Below the pieces are notes generated by a model, which did not search any database, had not been told where the DNA came from, and was given only the letters and a program-made list of their open reading frames with translations. Both the position numbers and the translations under genes were made by a program. A stretch of DNA of 64,000 nucleotides from DASVXQ01 sp040414855. GTDB taxonomy: Bacteria > Actinomycetota > CALGFH01. Shown here one piece after another: positions 17,813-26,134 of the stretch. The stretch spans positions 1 to 64,000 of the forward strand of contig JBEDUQ010000189.1 of the NCBI GenBank assembly GCA_040414855.1. Direction: 5' to 3'. Each line of letters starts with the position of its first letter. Position 1 is the stretch's first letter.

Positions 17813-18657
17813 CCGACCGGCGCACCCAGGGGACCATGCTGCTCGCGGTCGGCGCCATGGCCGCCTTCCTCGGTCGCAGCGACCTGACCCTGTCGTACGT
17901 GCGCGCCGGGATCCGCCCGCTGCTGCTCGCGAGCGGCCTGGTCCTGCTCGCCCTCGGCGGCACCGCCCTGCTGACCGGCGCTCGCGGCCGGGGTGCGGCG
18001 GAGGGGGCCGGGGCACCCACGGCGGGGTCCGCGGGGTCCGCGGGGGTCGGGGCACGGACGGCGGGGTCCGCGGGGGCCGGGGAACCCACGGCGGGGACCG
18101 ACGCCGGGCACGACCATGGGCACGGCGCCCACGGGGCGTCGCGGATCGGCTGGCTGCTGGTGCTGCCCGTGCTGGTGCTGATCCTGGTGGCGCCGCCGGC
18201 GCTCGGCTCCTACGCGGCCGGACGGCGCGCCCCGGCGTCGGGCGGCGGCGGCGACCAGGGCTCGATGCCGCCGGTCGGCGCCGCGGTTGACGGGGCCGTC
18301 CCGATGGACCTGAGCGAGTTCACCTACCGCGCCCTCTACGACGAGCGCCACTCGCTGAACGGTGTGCGCGTGCGGCTGCTCGGCTTCGTCGCCCCCAACC
18401 ACGGCGACGGCTACCTGCTCGCGCGCTTCGCGATGTACTGCTGCGCCGCCGACGCCGAGGTGGTCGAGCTGACCGTCCACGGCGACACGGTCAAGCGCGC
18501 GGCCGACCAGTGGCTCGAGGTCGAGGGCCGCGTGGTCCCGTCCGGCAAGGTCGCGGACCCTGGCGCCTCCAACGCGGTTCCCGTGCTGGTCGCCGACACG
18601 GTCAGGCAGGTCGCCCCGCCCAAGGACCGCTACGAGCACTCCCTGTTCGGGTTCTAA
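17809..18657 (+). CDS. TIGR03943 (YcgQ-like) membrane protein with His-rich loop
   Basis: A 282-residue protein, partner of the preceding permease. Helices lie near residues 8-25, 30-50 and 108-128. Between helices two and three is a Gly/Ala/Thr repeat segment (AGSAGSAGVGARTAGSAGAG) ending in the His-rich GHDHGHGAHG. The C-terminal extracytoplasmic domain has the conserved Cys-Cys pair in RFAMYCCAADAEVVEL. The GTG start overlaps the previous stop (GTGA). The His cluster and the Cys pair suggest metal binding. I infer a metal-linked transport function from family and motifs; no substrate can be named. Confidence 0.82.
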   Translation: MTDRRTQGTMLLAVGAMAAFLGRSDLTLSYVRAGIRPLLLASGLVLLALGGTALLTGARGRGAAEGAGAPTAGSAGSAGVGARTAGSAGAGEPTAGTDAGHDHGHGAHGASRIGWLLVLPVLVLILVAPPALGSYAAGRRAPASGGGGDQGSMPPVGAAVDGAVPMDLSEFTYRALYDERHSLNGVRVRLLGFVAPNHGDGYLLARFAMYCCAADAEVVELTVHGDTVKRAADQWLEVEGRVVPSGKVADPGASNAVPVLVADTVRQVAPPKDRYEHSLFGF

Positions 18658-18765
18658 GGTCGACCGGCGGCGGCCCGCACGCGGCTGAGCCCCAGGGAAA
18701 TCGCTTTGACTGGCGCCTGGAGGCGGGTCACGGTGATGGCGGCAGCCGCTCCAAGGGAGGTCACC

Positions 18766-19395
18766 GTGACCAGCTCCACCCCTGACACCCCGGAGCCGCG
18801 GACCCCATCTGCCGTCGAGCCTCACCTGGTGATCAGCGGCGACCGGGTCGGGCTCGGTCCGCTGCGCGCCGACCTCGTCCCGACCTATCAGCGCTGGATC
18901 AACGACCGCGAGGTCGCCAACGGCATCGGCATGTACGTGGTGACGACCGAGGAGGCCGAGCGCGACTGGTACGAGCAGGCCAGCCGCGCCCGCGACGGCC
19001 AGACGGTCTTCACCATCTACGACCTCGAGGACCTCGCGCCGGTCGGCACCGCCAGCCTGGTCGCCGTCGACCACCGCTCCGGCCGGGCGACCTTCGGGAT
19101 CCTGCTCGGCGAGCGGCGCGGCCAGGGCCTCGGCACCGAGGCCACCCGGCTGGTGCTCGAATGGGCCTTCACCGTGCTCGGGCTCTACAACGTCGAGCTG
19201 CGCGCCTGGGAGTGGAACCGGGCCGCGCTCCGCGCCTACGCCAAGGCGGGCTTCCGCGAGGTCGGCCGCCGCCGAGGCGCCACCGTGTTCATGGGCAGGC
19301 GCTACGACGAGGTGATCATGGACGCGATCGCGCCCGAGTTCGAGGGCAAGGCGCTGAGCGCCTTGATCCCAGAGGGCGGCACGCCGGTCCGGTGA
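18766..19395 (+). CDS. GNAT family N-acetyltransferase
   Basis: A 209-residue acetyltransferase of the RimJ/RimL/SpeG-like GNAT group. The acetyl-CoA loop is seen in GILLGERRGQGLGTEATRL, and the C-terminal half has the typical NRAALRAYAKAGFREVGRRR. The GTG at 18766 has GGGAGG six bases upstream; an in-frame ATG-region start at 18706 would add 20 unlikely residues. It probably acetylates a small molecule or a protein N-terminus; the substrate is unknown. It stands alone between the permease pair and the convergent DUF2637 gene. Confidence 0.9.
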   Translation: MTSSTPDTPEPRTPSAVEPHLVISGDRVGLGPLRADLVPTYQRWINDREVANGIGMYVVTTEEAERDWYEQASRARDGQTVFTIYDLEDLAPVGTASLVAVDHRSGRATFGILLGERRGQGLGTEATRLVLEWAFTVLGLYNVELRAWEWNRAALRAYAKAGFREVGRRRGATVFMGRRYDEVIMDAIAPEFEGKALSALIPEGGTPVR

Positions 19396-19412
19396 GCGGC
19401 GTCACGCCCGGC

Positions 19413-20750
19413 TCAGCGGGCGGCGGTGGAGCGCTGCGAGGGCGTCCGGCTCGACGCCCGCGGGCGCAGCTCGCCGAGCAGCTCCTCGGCCGTGCTCGGG
19501 GTGACGTTCAGGCCCTCGTCCGCGAGCGCGCGCACCAACTGCTCCGGCGTGAGCGACTCCTTGGAGTCGCGCTCGTCGAGGATCCGCGCGGCGACCACGT
19601 AGGGCGTCAGCGGCTTGCCGTTCTTGTCGAGCGCGCCGGGGCGCTTGCCGCCGCGGAGCCTCGTCGAGGTGAACACCGAGCGGTCGCCGTTGCCGGCCTC
19701 GGGCGCGTCGGGCCGGACCACGGGCTTGGAGACGCCCGAGGCCGCCTTGCTCGGCGCGGTGGTCGCCGCCCTGGCGGTGGCGGGCCGGGTCGACGACGGG
19801 CGCTGCTTGTCCGCCGTCGGGGTCGCGGGCGTGAAGATCGGCACGTTGGGGTCGCGACCGGGGTCCCGCGCTGGGTCCCGACCGTGGTCGCGAGACCCGT
19901 TCCCGGCGCCCGCGGCGGTGGTGTCGCGAGACCCGTTCCCGGTGGCCCCAGTGGCCGCGGCGGCGGTGGGTCCGGTGGGCCTGGTGGCCGCGGCGGCGGT
20001 GGGTCCGGTGGGCCTGGTGGTCTCGGCGGCGGTGCGGGCGGTCTCGGCGGCGGTGCGGGCTGTCTCGGCGGCGACCGTCGCGGTCGCCGCCGCCTTGGTG
20101 CTCTCCGCCTCCGGCGCGCTCTCCGGCTGCTCGGTGGCGACGACCTCGGCGGTCGGCACCGGGATCTCGCGGCGCTTGCGTGGCTTGCGAGTGATCTCGC
20201 CACGCACCGGCACCGGCGGCGCCTGGAGTGCGGCCAGCTCGAGCTGCTGCTTGTCGAGCTCCGCCTGGAATCTGGCGGCGCGGATCGTGGTCGCGCGGCG
20301 GAGCACCATCATCAGCAGCTCGACGCCGAGGATCAGGGCGGCGGGCGGGATCGCGGCGACGCCGCGCGCCGCCCAGTTGCCCGACTCCGCGTGCGCGACG
20401 TTGAGGATGAAGCTGACTCCGGCGGCGCCGGCGAGCAGCGCCTTCGGCCAGTAGATCTCCCAGACCCGCCGCTGCTGCTTGGTGGTCGTGAACCACAGGT
20501 CCGCGCCGGTGGCGACCACGATGAACGAGTCGACCAGCAGCGGGATGGCCCAGGCGTGCTGTGGCGAGATCCCGCTGGAGCGCTCGGCGTAGGACTTGAT
20601 GGCCTCGAAGCTGGTGTAGAACGCCAGCATGCCGATGCCCGTCACGGTACCGCCGAGGATGATGACCAGGATGGTCCGGAACCGACTCAACCACTTGTCA
20701 TGAGCGAGAGCCGTGGGTGAGAGCGGCAGGGGCTGTCCGGTAGCGGTCAC
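19413..20750 (-). CDS. DUF2637 membrane protein with repetitive linker
   Basis: A 445-residue protein. Residues 20-160 hold about four membrane helices that match DUF2637, a family common on actinomycete plasmids and integrative elements (SpdB-like spread proteins) but also found on chromosomes. A long disordered linker follows, rich in Ala/Thr/Arg with TAAETART and RPTGPTAAAAT repeats, then a basic C-terminal domain (about 370-445) with a predicted small helical fold. The GTG at 20748-20750 has GAGGAG seven bases upstream; a start at 20780 would include that site in the coding region. No conjugation or replication genes lie nearby, so I treat it as a resident gene. Confidence 0.82.
   Translation of the reverse strand: MTATGQPLPLSPTALAHDKWLSRFRTILVIILGGTVTGIGMLAFYTSFEAIKSYAERSSGISPQHAWAIPLLVDSFIVVATGADLWFTTTKQQRRVWEIYWPKALLAGAAGVSFILNVAHAESGNWAARGVAAIPPAALILGVELLMMVLRRATTIRAARFQAELDKQQLELAALQAPPVPVRGEITRKPRKRREIPVPTAEVVATEQPESAPEAESTKAAATATVAAETARTAAETARTAAETTRPTGPTAAAATRPTGPTAAAATGATGNGSRDTTAAGAGNGSRDHGRDPARDPGRDPNVPIFTPATPTADKQRPSSTRPATARAATTAPSKAASGVSKPVVRPDAPEAGNGDRSVFTSTRLRGGKRPGALDKNGKPLTPYVVAARILDERDSKESLTPEQLVRALADEGLNVTPSTAEELLGELRPRASSRTPSQRSTAAR
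19951..20073. repeat. Tandem repeats inside the DUF2637 linker
   Basis: A 33-bp unit occurs twice without change (19951-19983 and 19984-20016). Two 21-bp units follow (20020-20040 and 20041-20061), with a partial third to about 20073. All unit lengths are multiples of three, so the reading frame is kept and the linker varies in length only. Confidence 0.92.
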
Positions 20751-20847
20751 AGGGGCACTCCTCGGGATGGCACGCGACACACAGGCTGTCTTTTACAACA
20801 ACCATGCCCGGAAAAACCAATTGAACGGTGAGCCGCTTGCTGCGCGC

Positions 20848-21591
20848 TTACCCCTTGTTCGCGCCGTGTCGCCGCACGAAGTCGTTGACCTGGTAGTAGG
20901 CGTCGATCGACTCGCCGGCGTCGCCCCAGAACCCGTCGAGCACGTCGTACTCCATGGTGCCCTTCGATACGAAAAAGTTATTGACGTCCGTGATCTCCAG
21001 CTCACCCCGTTGTGAGGGGGTCAGCGTCGGGATCACGTCGAACACGGTCTCGTCGTAGCAGTAGATGCCGGTGACCGCGAGGCTGCTGGCCGGCTCGTCC
21101 GGCTTCTCGACGATCCGGACCACCCGGTCGCCGTCGTCGAACGCCGGCACGCCGAGGTGCCGCAGGTGGGCGGCGTCGTCGATGCGGGCGAGCAGGATCC
21201 TGGCGCCCTCCGGCTGGACCGCGAAGTTCTCGACCAGCGGCCGGATCGAGTGCTCGACCACGTTGTCGGCCAGCATGACCAGGACGCGGTCGCCGTCGAC
21301 GAACCGCTCGGCGAGCCCGAGCGCCTCGGCGATCCCGCCGGGGCGCTCCTGGTAGGCGTAGAGCAGGCGGGCGATGCCGTACTCGTGCCCATTGCCGAGC
21401 AGGCGCAGGAACTCGCCCGCGTGGGTGCCGCCGGTGACCAGCATGATGTCGGTGATGCCGGCGGAGACCAGCGCCTCGATGGCGTAGGTGACCATCGGCC
21501 GGTCGTAGATCGGCAGCAGGTGCTTGTTGGTGATCCGGGTCAACGGATGCAGGCGGGTCCCGGTCCCGCCGGCCAGCACGACGCCCTTCAC
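20848..21591 (-). CDS. Sugar-phosphate nucleotidyltransferase (RmlA-like)
   Basis: A 247-residue nucleotidyltransferase. The N-terminal VLAGGTGTRLHPLT signature binds the nucleotide, and KHLLPIYDRPM and VEKPDEP are typical of glucose-1-phosphate thymidylyltransferases. It is shorter than RmlA (about 290), lacking the C-terminal extension. The GTG start at 21589-21591 has GGGAG seven bases upstream. It lies 38 bases after the phosphoglycerate mutase stop on the same strand. It probably makes an NDP-sugar for cell-surface glycans; the nucleotide and sugar are not certain. Confidence 0.88.
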   Translation of the reverse strand: MKGVVLAGGTGTRLHPLTRITNKHLLPIYDRPMVTYAIEALVSAGITDIMLVTGGTHAGEFLRLLGNGHEYGIARLLYAYQERPGGIAEALGLAERFVDGDRVLVMLADNVVEHSIRPLVENFAVQPEGARILLARIDDAAHLRHLGVPAFDDGDRVVRIVEKPDEPASSLAVTGIYCYDETVFDVIPTLTPSQRGELEITDVNNFFVSKGTMEYDVLDGFWGDAGESIDAYYQVNDFVRRHGANKG

Positions 21592-21629
21592 GGTACGGCT
21601 CCCATGTCCGCCCCCTGGTCAGGTTCCAG

Positions 21630-22841
21630 TCATGCTCCGTACTTGGTCAGCCGGTCGGCCGCCGCCAGCAACTGCGGCAGCAGGTGCTTGGCCTCGAAAC
21701 GGCCGAGCGAGCCGCGAGCGCAGTTCACCTCGTCGAACTTCGGCAGCCCGTCGGCTGCGGCGGTCCCGCCCCACAGCAGCACCGGCACCGGGTGCCAGGA
21801 GTGGGCGGCCATCTGCGCGGGGGTCGAGTGATCCCCGGTCACCGCAAGGACCTCGACGCCGGCGTCGAGGATCCTCGGGACCAGCGCGTCGACCTCCTCT
21901 ATGGCGGCGACCTTGCGCTCGAAGTCGCCGTCCTCACCCGCCGAGTCGGTCTTCTTCACGTGCATGAACACGAAGTCGAAATCGGGCAGCAGCCGATCCA
22001 CCGCCTCGACCTCCTCCGGCGCCGCGCCGTCGACCTTGTGCGTATCGAAGTCGAGCAGCCGCGAGATCCCCAGGTACATCGGGTAGGCGGCGACCGCGAG
22101 CGCGCGCAGCTTGTAGCGCTCGGGGAACGACGGCAGCTGCCTGTGGGTGTCGAAGCCGCGCAGCAGCAGGAAGTTGCCGCGGTCGCGGTCCGCGAGCAGC
22201 GAGCGTGCCTGGTCGAGCACGCTGGAGACCAGGTCGGCGGTGTGCTTGGCCTCAGGGGTCAGGGCCCGCGGCGGGTCCGGTGGGACGCCCTCGCGCTGCG
22301 GGTCGGTGTCGGCGATCGCCGGGTCGAGCCCCTTGCCGCGCAGCACCAGCAGGCCGCGGTGCTCGCGCTCGGGCTGGACGAACAGCTCGGCGCCCTCCAG
22401 ATGGACCTCTCGGCTGAGCAGCTCGGCGATGCTGGACGCCTGCTCGGTGGGCAGGCGGCCGGCCCTGCGGTCTGCGATGGTCCCGTCCGGCGCGAGCGTG
22501 CAGAAGTTCACCCGGGCGGCGACGTCGCCTGGCTCGAGCTGGAAGCCGATCCCGGCGGCGGACAGCGCCCCGCGACCGATCTCGTACGCGAGCGGGTCGT
22601 AGCCGAACAGCCCCAGGTGGCCGGCGCCCGAGCCAGGGGTGATGCCTCTGGTCACCGGGTCGTGCAGCCCGAGCGAGCCCTCGGAGGCGAGCCGGTCCAG
22701 GTTCGGGGTGCTGGCCTCGGTCAGCTCCGAGCCGCGCTCGACGGTCCGGTAGCCACCCAGCCCGTCCATGACGAGCAGCATCGCCTTCTTGCCTTCCGGC
22801 CTGGCCATTGCCGTCACGACGGACTCAGCGGTCAGTGGCAC
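21630..22841 (-). CDS. apgM: 2,3-bisphosphoglycerate-independent phosphoglycerate mutase, archaeal type
   Basis: A 403-residue enzyme of the alkaline phosphatase superfamily (ApgM/TIGR00306-like). It interconverts 3- and 2-phosphoglycerate in glycolysis using two metal ions. Visible motifs are LLVMDGLGGYR (metal and nucleophile region near the start; the nucleophile Ser is expected in the downstream THSG-like or SGAGHLG segment, GSGAGHLGLFGYDP here), FVFMHVKKTDSAGEDGD and VTGDHSTPAQMAAHS. The GTG start at 22839-22841 has GGAGG six bases upstream. It precedes the nucleotidyltransferase gene by 38 bases. Confidence 0.92.
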   Translation of the reverse strand: MPLTAESVVTAMARPEGKKAMLLVMDGLGGYRTVERGSELTEASTPNLDRLASEGSLGLHDPVTRGITPGSGAGHLGLFGYDPLAYEIGRGALSAAGIGFQLEPGDVAARVNFCTLAPDGTIADRRAGRLPTEQASSIAELLSREVHLEGAELFVQPEREHRGLLVLRGKGLDPAIADTDPQREGVPPDPPRALTPEAKHTADLVSSVLDQARSLLADRDRGNFLLLRGFDTHRQLPSFPERYKLRALAVAAYPMYLGISRLLDFDTHKVDGAAPEEVEAVDRLLPDFDFVFMHVKKTDSAGEDGDFERKVAAIEEVDALVPRILDAGVEVLAVTGDHSTPAQMAAHSWHPVPVLLWGGTAAADGLPKFDEVNCARGSLGRFEAKHLLPQLLAAADRLTKYGA

Positions 22842-22881
22842 GTGCGTCCTCCGGGTGGAACGAGGATGTTCGCTCTGGAGT

Positions 22882-23412
22882 CTACCCAGTCTCCCGCTCG
22901 CCACCGGCCGCGAGGCGCTCCCGCCATGCCCGCTCGGCGGCGATGCTGGAGGCGAAGCCGATCTCGATCGACGGCAGGTAGGCGTTGTCGCACAGCTCCA
23001 GCACGGAGCCGACGATGCGGTCGACCTCCGCCGGGGTCACCGCCAGCAGCGGGACCTGCCCGACCACGAACAGGTCGCCGTTCTCGTCGAGCGTGAAGCG
23101 CAGGACGTAGCTGGACGCCTGCCGCAGCAGGAGGTCGCGGAACAGCCGGGCGTGCTGCTCCTCGGGCGCGCGCATGAAGAACGACTCGATCCGCAGGGTC
23201 CGGTCCCCCACCACCAGGTGCACGCCGATGCCGAGCTTGCGCTCGCCGGCGAGCACGACAAACCACTCGCCATCCCCGAGCCGCTCGGCGTTGACGCCGG
23301 TGTCGGCCAGGAACGACTCCACGGCGGTGAGCGCGGCGGATCGCACCTCCTCCGGCTCGGGGCGGCCGGAGTCCAGCGACTGACGGTTCCCGCCCGTGGT
23401 CTCCACCTCCAT
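22882..23412 (-). CDS. YbjN domain-containing protein
   Basis: A 176-residue protein of the actinobacterial YbjN family, which has a fold like type III secretion chaperones. Recognisable segments are GEWFVVLAGERKLGIGVHL and FTLDENGDLFVVGQVPL. The ATG at 23410-23412 is chosen because upstream residues are Arg/Pro-rich low complexity. From memory, in Streptomyces and mycobacteria this gene sits between mshA and phosphoglycerate mutase; here it is next to apgM with mshA 4 kb away. Its function is unknown. It diverges from the ABC exporter genes. Confidence 0.85.
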   Translation of the reverse strand: MEVETTGGNRQSLDSGRPEPEEVRSAALTAVESFLADTGVNAERLGDGEWFVVLAGERKLGIGVHLVVGDRTLRIESFFMRAPEEQHARLFRDLLLRQASSYVLRFTLDENGDLFVVGQVPLLAVTPAEVDRIVGSVLELCDNAYLPSIEIGFASSIAAERAWRERLAAGGERETG

Positions 23413-23537
23413 GTCCCCAAGATCAATCGTCCGGCCGATTGCCGGCGTGGCATCGGGGCAGAGATTATCCTTGCTCAGGCCGGCGAACACGACGAACACG
23501 GCCCCGGATCGACGTCGCGCGGGAGGAACGAAGGCAC

Positions 23538-24500
23538 ATGGCAGGCACCGCGATCGAGGTCGCCGACCTCCGGAAGCGGTATGGAGACGTTGAGGCGGTC
23601 GCAGGGATCTCGTTCGAGGTCGCCGAGGGCGAGTGCCTGGCAATGCTCGGGCCCAACGGCGCCGGCAAGACCACCACGGTCGAGATCCTCGAGGGGTTCC
23701 GGCCCCGGTCCGGCGGGGAGGTCCAGGTCCTTGGCATGGACCCCGAGACCGCCGGCAGGGACTTCCGCGAGCGGATCGGGATCGTGCTCCAGTCGTCCGG
23801 GCTGGACAGGAACCTGAGCGTCAGGGAGATCGTCTACTTCTACGGCGGCTACTACCCCCGCCCGCGTGGCGTGGACGAGGTCATCGAGCTGGTAGGCCTC
23901 ACCGAGAAGGCCGACACCCGCGTCAAGGCCCTCTCGGGCGGCCAGCGGCGCCGGCTCGACCTGGCGCTCGGCATCGTCGGCGACCCGGACCTGATCTTCC
24001 TCGACGAGCCCACCACCGGCTTCGACCCCTCCGCGCGGCGGCGCTCCTGGGAGCTGGTCGACAACCTCCGGTCGCTCGGCAAGAGCATCCTGCTCACCAC
24101 CCACTACATGGACGAGGCCCAGAACCTCGCCGACCGCGTGGTGGTGCTGTCCGGCGGCGCGATCGTGGCGGAGGGGACCCCGGAGTCGCTGGGTGGCCGC
24201 GACGTGGCCGAGGCGGTGATCAGCTTCCGGCTGCCGGTTGGGCTGTCGCTGGCGGACCTGCCGTCCGGCCTGCCGGCCACACCGCAGCTCCAGGAGCACC
24301 ACGTGGTCCTTCGCACCACCACCCCGACGGTTGCGCTCAACCGGCTCACCGGCTGGGCGGTCGGCCGCGGCGAGGAGCTGGAGGCCCTGACCGTGACCAG
24401 GCCGTCGCTGGAGGACATCTACCTCCAGCTCACCGGGGACACCCATCCCTTCGTGCACAACGCGCGCAGCGAGGCGGCCGAGGAGGTCATCAATGGCTGA
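23538..24500 (+). CDS. ABC-2 type exporter, ATP-binding protein (DrrA-like)
   Basis: A 320-residue ATPase with Walker A GPNGAGKTTT, signature LSGGQRRRLDLALGI and Walker B LIFLDEPTTGFDP. The C-terminal regulatory domain (about 225-320) is typical of DrrA/CcmA exporters of drugs or lipids. The ATG at 23538 follows GAAGG; an upstream frame to 23439 is not supported. It overlaps the permease gene by eight bases. The exported compound is unknown. Confidence 0.93.
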   Translation: MAGTAIEVADLRKRYGDVEAVAGISFEVAEGECLAMLGPNGAGKTTTVEILEGFRPRSGGEVQVLGMDPETAGRDFRERIGIVLQSSGLDRNLSVREIVYFYGGYYPRPRGVDEVIELVGLTEKADTRVKALSGGQRRRLDLALGIVGDPDLIFLDEPTTGFDPSARRRSWELVDNLRSLGKSILLTTHYMDEAQNLADRVVVLSGGAIVAEGTPESLGGRDVAEAVISFRLPVGLSLADLPSGLPATPQLQEHHVVLRTTTPTVALNRLTGWAVGRGEELEALTVTRPSLEDIYLQLTGDTHPFVHNARSEAAEEVING

Positions 24501-25377
24501 CGTCGCGCCCGCCGCGCCGGGCCCCGCCGCGCCCCGGACCGCCGGACGGCGACCGGGAACCGTGCCGCTGCTCGTGCGCCAGTTCCGCTACCAGAACCTG
24601 CTCTTCTGGCGGAACCCGTTCTCCGCGTTCTTCACCATCGCCTTCCCGCTGATGTTCCTGCTGCTGTTCAACTCGCTCCAGGGCGGCCAGCGGATCGCCG
24701 AACGCGGTGACATCCGCTTCGCCCAGTTCTTCACGCCGAGCATCCTGGTGTTCGCGGCGGTCTCGGCCACCTACGTGAACCTGGCCACCTCGGTGGCGAT
24801 CGCCCGCGACGACGGCGTCCTCAAGCGGCTGCGCGGGACGCCGATGCCGGCCTGGGTCTACGTTGCCGGCCGGGTGATCCAGGCGACCTTCGCCGCGCTG
24901 GTCGCCGCCGTGCTGATGGTCGGTGCGGGGGTCCTCGTGTTTCACGTGAAACTGATCTGGCACCTGCTGCCGGCGGCGCTGGTCACGTTGCTGGTGGGCA
25001 CGATCGGCTTCTGCGCGCTCGGGCTCGCGCTGGCGGCCGTCTGCCCCAACGGCGAGGCGGCCCCGGCGATGGCGAACTTCACCTGGCTGCCGATCGCCTT
25101 CATCTCGTCCATCTTCTTCCCGCTCGACACGGCGCCGCATTGGCTCCAGAACCTCGGCGGGATCTTCCCGGCGAAGCATTTCGCCGAGGCGATGCAGGCC
25201 AGCTTCAGCCCCTACACCCAGGGCAGCGGGTTCCGCTGGCACGACCTCGCGGTGATCGCGTTGTGGGCGCTCGGCGGCACGATCGTGGCGACCCGCAGGT
25301 TCCAGTGGGAGCCGCGCCCCGCCTCCTCGGGCGGCCGAAGGCGGCGCCGCAACGCCGTGCCCGCCGGAGACGACTGA
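24493..25377 (+). CDS. ABC-2 type exporter, permease
   Basis: A 294-residue membrane protein with six predicted helices and an ABC-2 permease fold. The Ala/Pro-rich N-terminus and the RQFRYQNLLFWRNPFSAFF segment precede helix one, and the C-terminal part has SSIFFPLDTAPHWLQNLGGI before the last helices. AGGAGG lies six bases before the ATG. With the preceding ATPase it forms a complete two-gene exporter. The gene ends 64 bases before the convergent PIG-L gene. Confidence 0.92.
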   Translation: MADVAPAAPGPAAPRTAGRRPGTVPLLVRQFRYQNLLFWRNPFSAFFTIAFPLMFLLLFNSLQGGQRIAERGDIRFAQFFTPSILVFAAVSATYVNLATSVAIARDDGVLKRLRGTPMPAWVYVAGRVIQATFAALVAAVLMVGAGVLVFHVKLIWHLLPAALVTLLVGTIGFCALGLALAAVCPNGEAAPAMANFTWLPIAFISSIFFPLDTAPHWLQNLGGIFPAKHFAEAMQASFSPYTQGSGFRWHDLAVIALWALGGTIVATRRFQWEPRPASSGGRRRRRNAVPAGDD

Positions 25378-25399
25378 CGCGGCCGGCTGGGGCCCGGCG

Positions 25400-25444
25400 T
25401 CAACGGCCGTGGGCCAACGGCCATGGGTCACCGCCCGTGGGTCA
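25400..25444 (-). repeat. 14-bp tandem repeats that begin with the PIG-L stop codon
   Basis: Reading the minus strand, TGACCCACGGGCGG (25444-25431), TGACCCATGGCCGT (25430-25417) and TGGCCCACGGCCGT (25416-25403) are successive 14-base units, and a fourth starts with TGACGCC. The first TGA is the stop codon of the gene. The array fills most of the spacer between two convergent genes. Confidence 0.92.
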
Positions 25445-26131
25445 GCGGCCGCGGGTGTCGAGCAGGTGGAACGCCTCGGCCATCGGCAGGCCGAACTCCG
25501 CGCCGATGGCCGCGTTCCACGAGCGGACGCGGCGATCGAGGTCGGCGGTGTCCTCGATCTGGCTGCGGTGGGCCCGGAGCGAGGCGAGCTTGGCATCGAT
25601 CGTGTCGCTGATGTCGACCACCTCGTCGGGCGCGTCCGTGCCGAACAGCAGGACCGAGTGCGGCCGGTGCGGCGCCAGCCCCTCTGACGCCAGCTCGGGC
25701 GCGTAGAGCGGATCGCGCGCCGCGATCACTCCGTCGACCGTGAGGAACCCGGCGGCGCGGTGGTCGGGGTGCAGCAGCCAGCGGCGCCAGGGGTCGTGCC
25801 CGACCACCACGTCCGGCCGCAACTGGCGCACCAGCCGCGCGACCGCGACCCGCAGCGCGAGCGTGACCTCCAGCTCGCCGTCGGTGGCGCCGAGCCAGTG
25901 CACGCCGGCCAGGCCCAGCTCGGCGGCGGCGGCGAGCGTCTCGAGCTGGCGGGTGCGGGCGACCTCCGCGGGGCTCGCCGAGGGGTCGTCGGTGCCCTTC
26001 TCGCCGGCGGTGAGGCACGCAAGCTCGACGTGGACGCCATCCCGCACCCAGGCCGCGAGCGTGCCGCCGGCCTGAAGCTCGACGTCGTCGGGATGCGCGC
26101 CGATCGCCAGGGCCCTGCCGACCGGCAGCAT
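25442..26131 (-). CDS. PIG-L/LmbE family N-acetylglucosaminyl deacetylase
   Basis: A 229-residue zinc deacetylase. The metal site is shown by GAHPDDVELQAGGTL near residue 12 and by LHPDHRAAG further on. It starts four bases after the mshA stop on the same strand. In mycothiol synthesis MshB deacetylates the product of MshA, and the closely coupled gene order makes that role attractive. The protein is shorter than typical MshB (about 290-300) and its GEKGT motif is nearer to generic PIG-L or BshB-type enzymes, so MshB function is an inference. Confidence 0.85.
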   Translation of the reverse strand: MLPVGRALAIGAHPDDVELQAGGTLAAWVRDGVHVELACLTAGEKGTDDPSASPAEVARTRQLETLAAAAELGLAGVHWLGATDGELEVTLALRVAVARLVRQLRPDVVVGHDPWRRWLLHPDHRAAGFLTVDGVIAARDPLYAPELASEGLAPHRPHSVLLFGTDAPDEVVDISDTIDAKLASLRAHRSQIEDTADLDRRVRSWNAAIGAEFGLPMAEAFHLLDTRGR

Positions 26132-26134
26132 GGC

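Noticed and set aside
16738..19074. 778-codon open frame on the minus strand
   Set aside because: It lies antisense to phoR, the permease pair and the acetyltransferase, all of which have clear motifs. The predicted protein is Arg/Gly/His/Asp-rich without any domain, as expected for a high-GC shadow frame.
19951..20073. CRISPR array
   Set aside because: The repeats are directly tandem without spacers, lie in a coding frame and are multiples of three. No cas gene is present anywhere in the window.
19413..20750. DUF2637 gene as evidence of an integrative element
   Set aside because: No integrase, Rep, FtsK-like transfer protein or attachment-site repeat is visible within 15 kb, and the neighbours are core genes.
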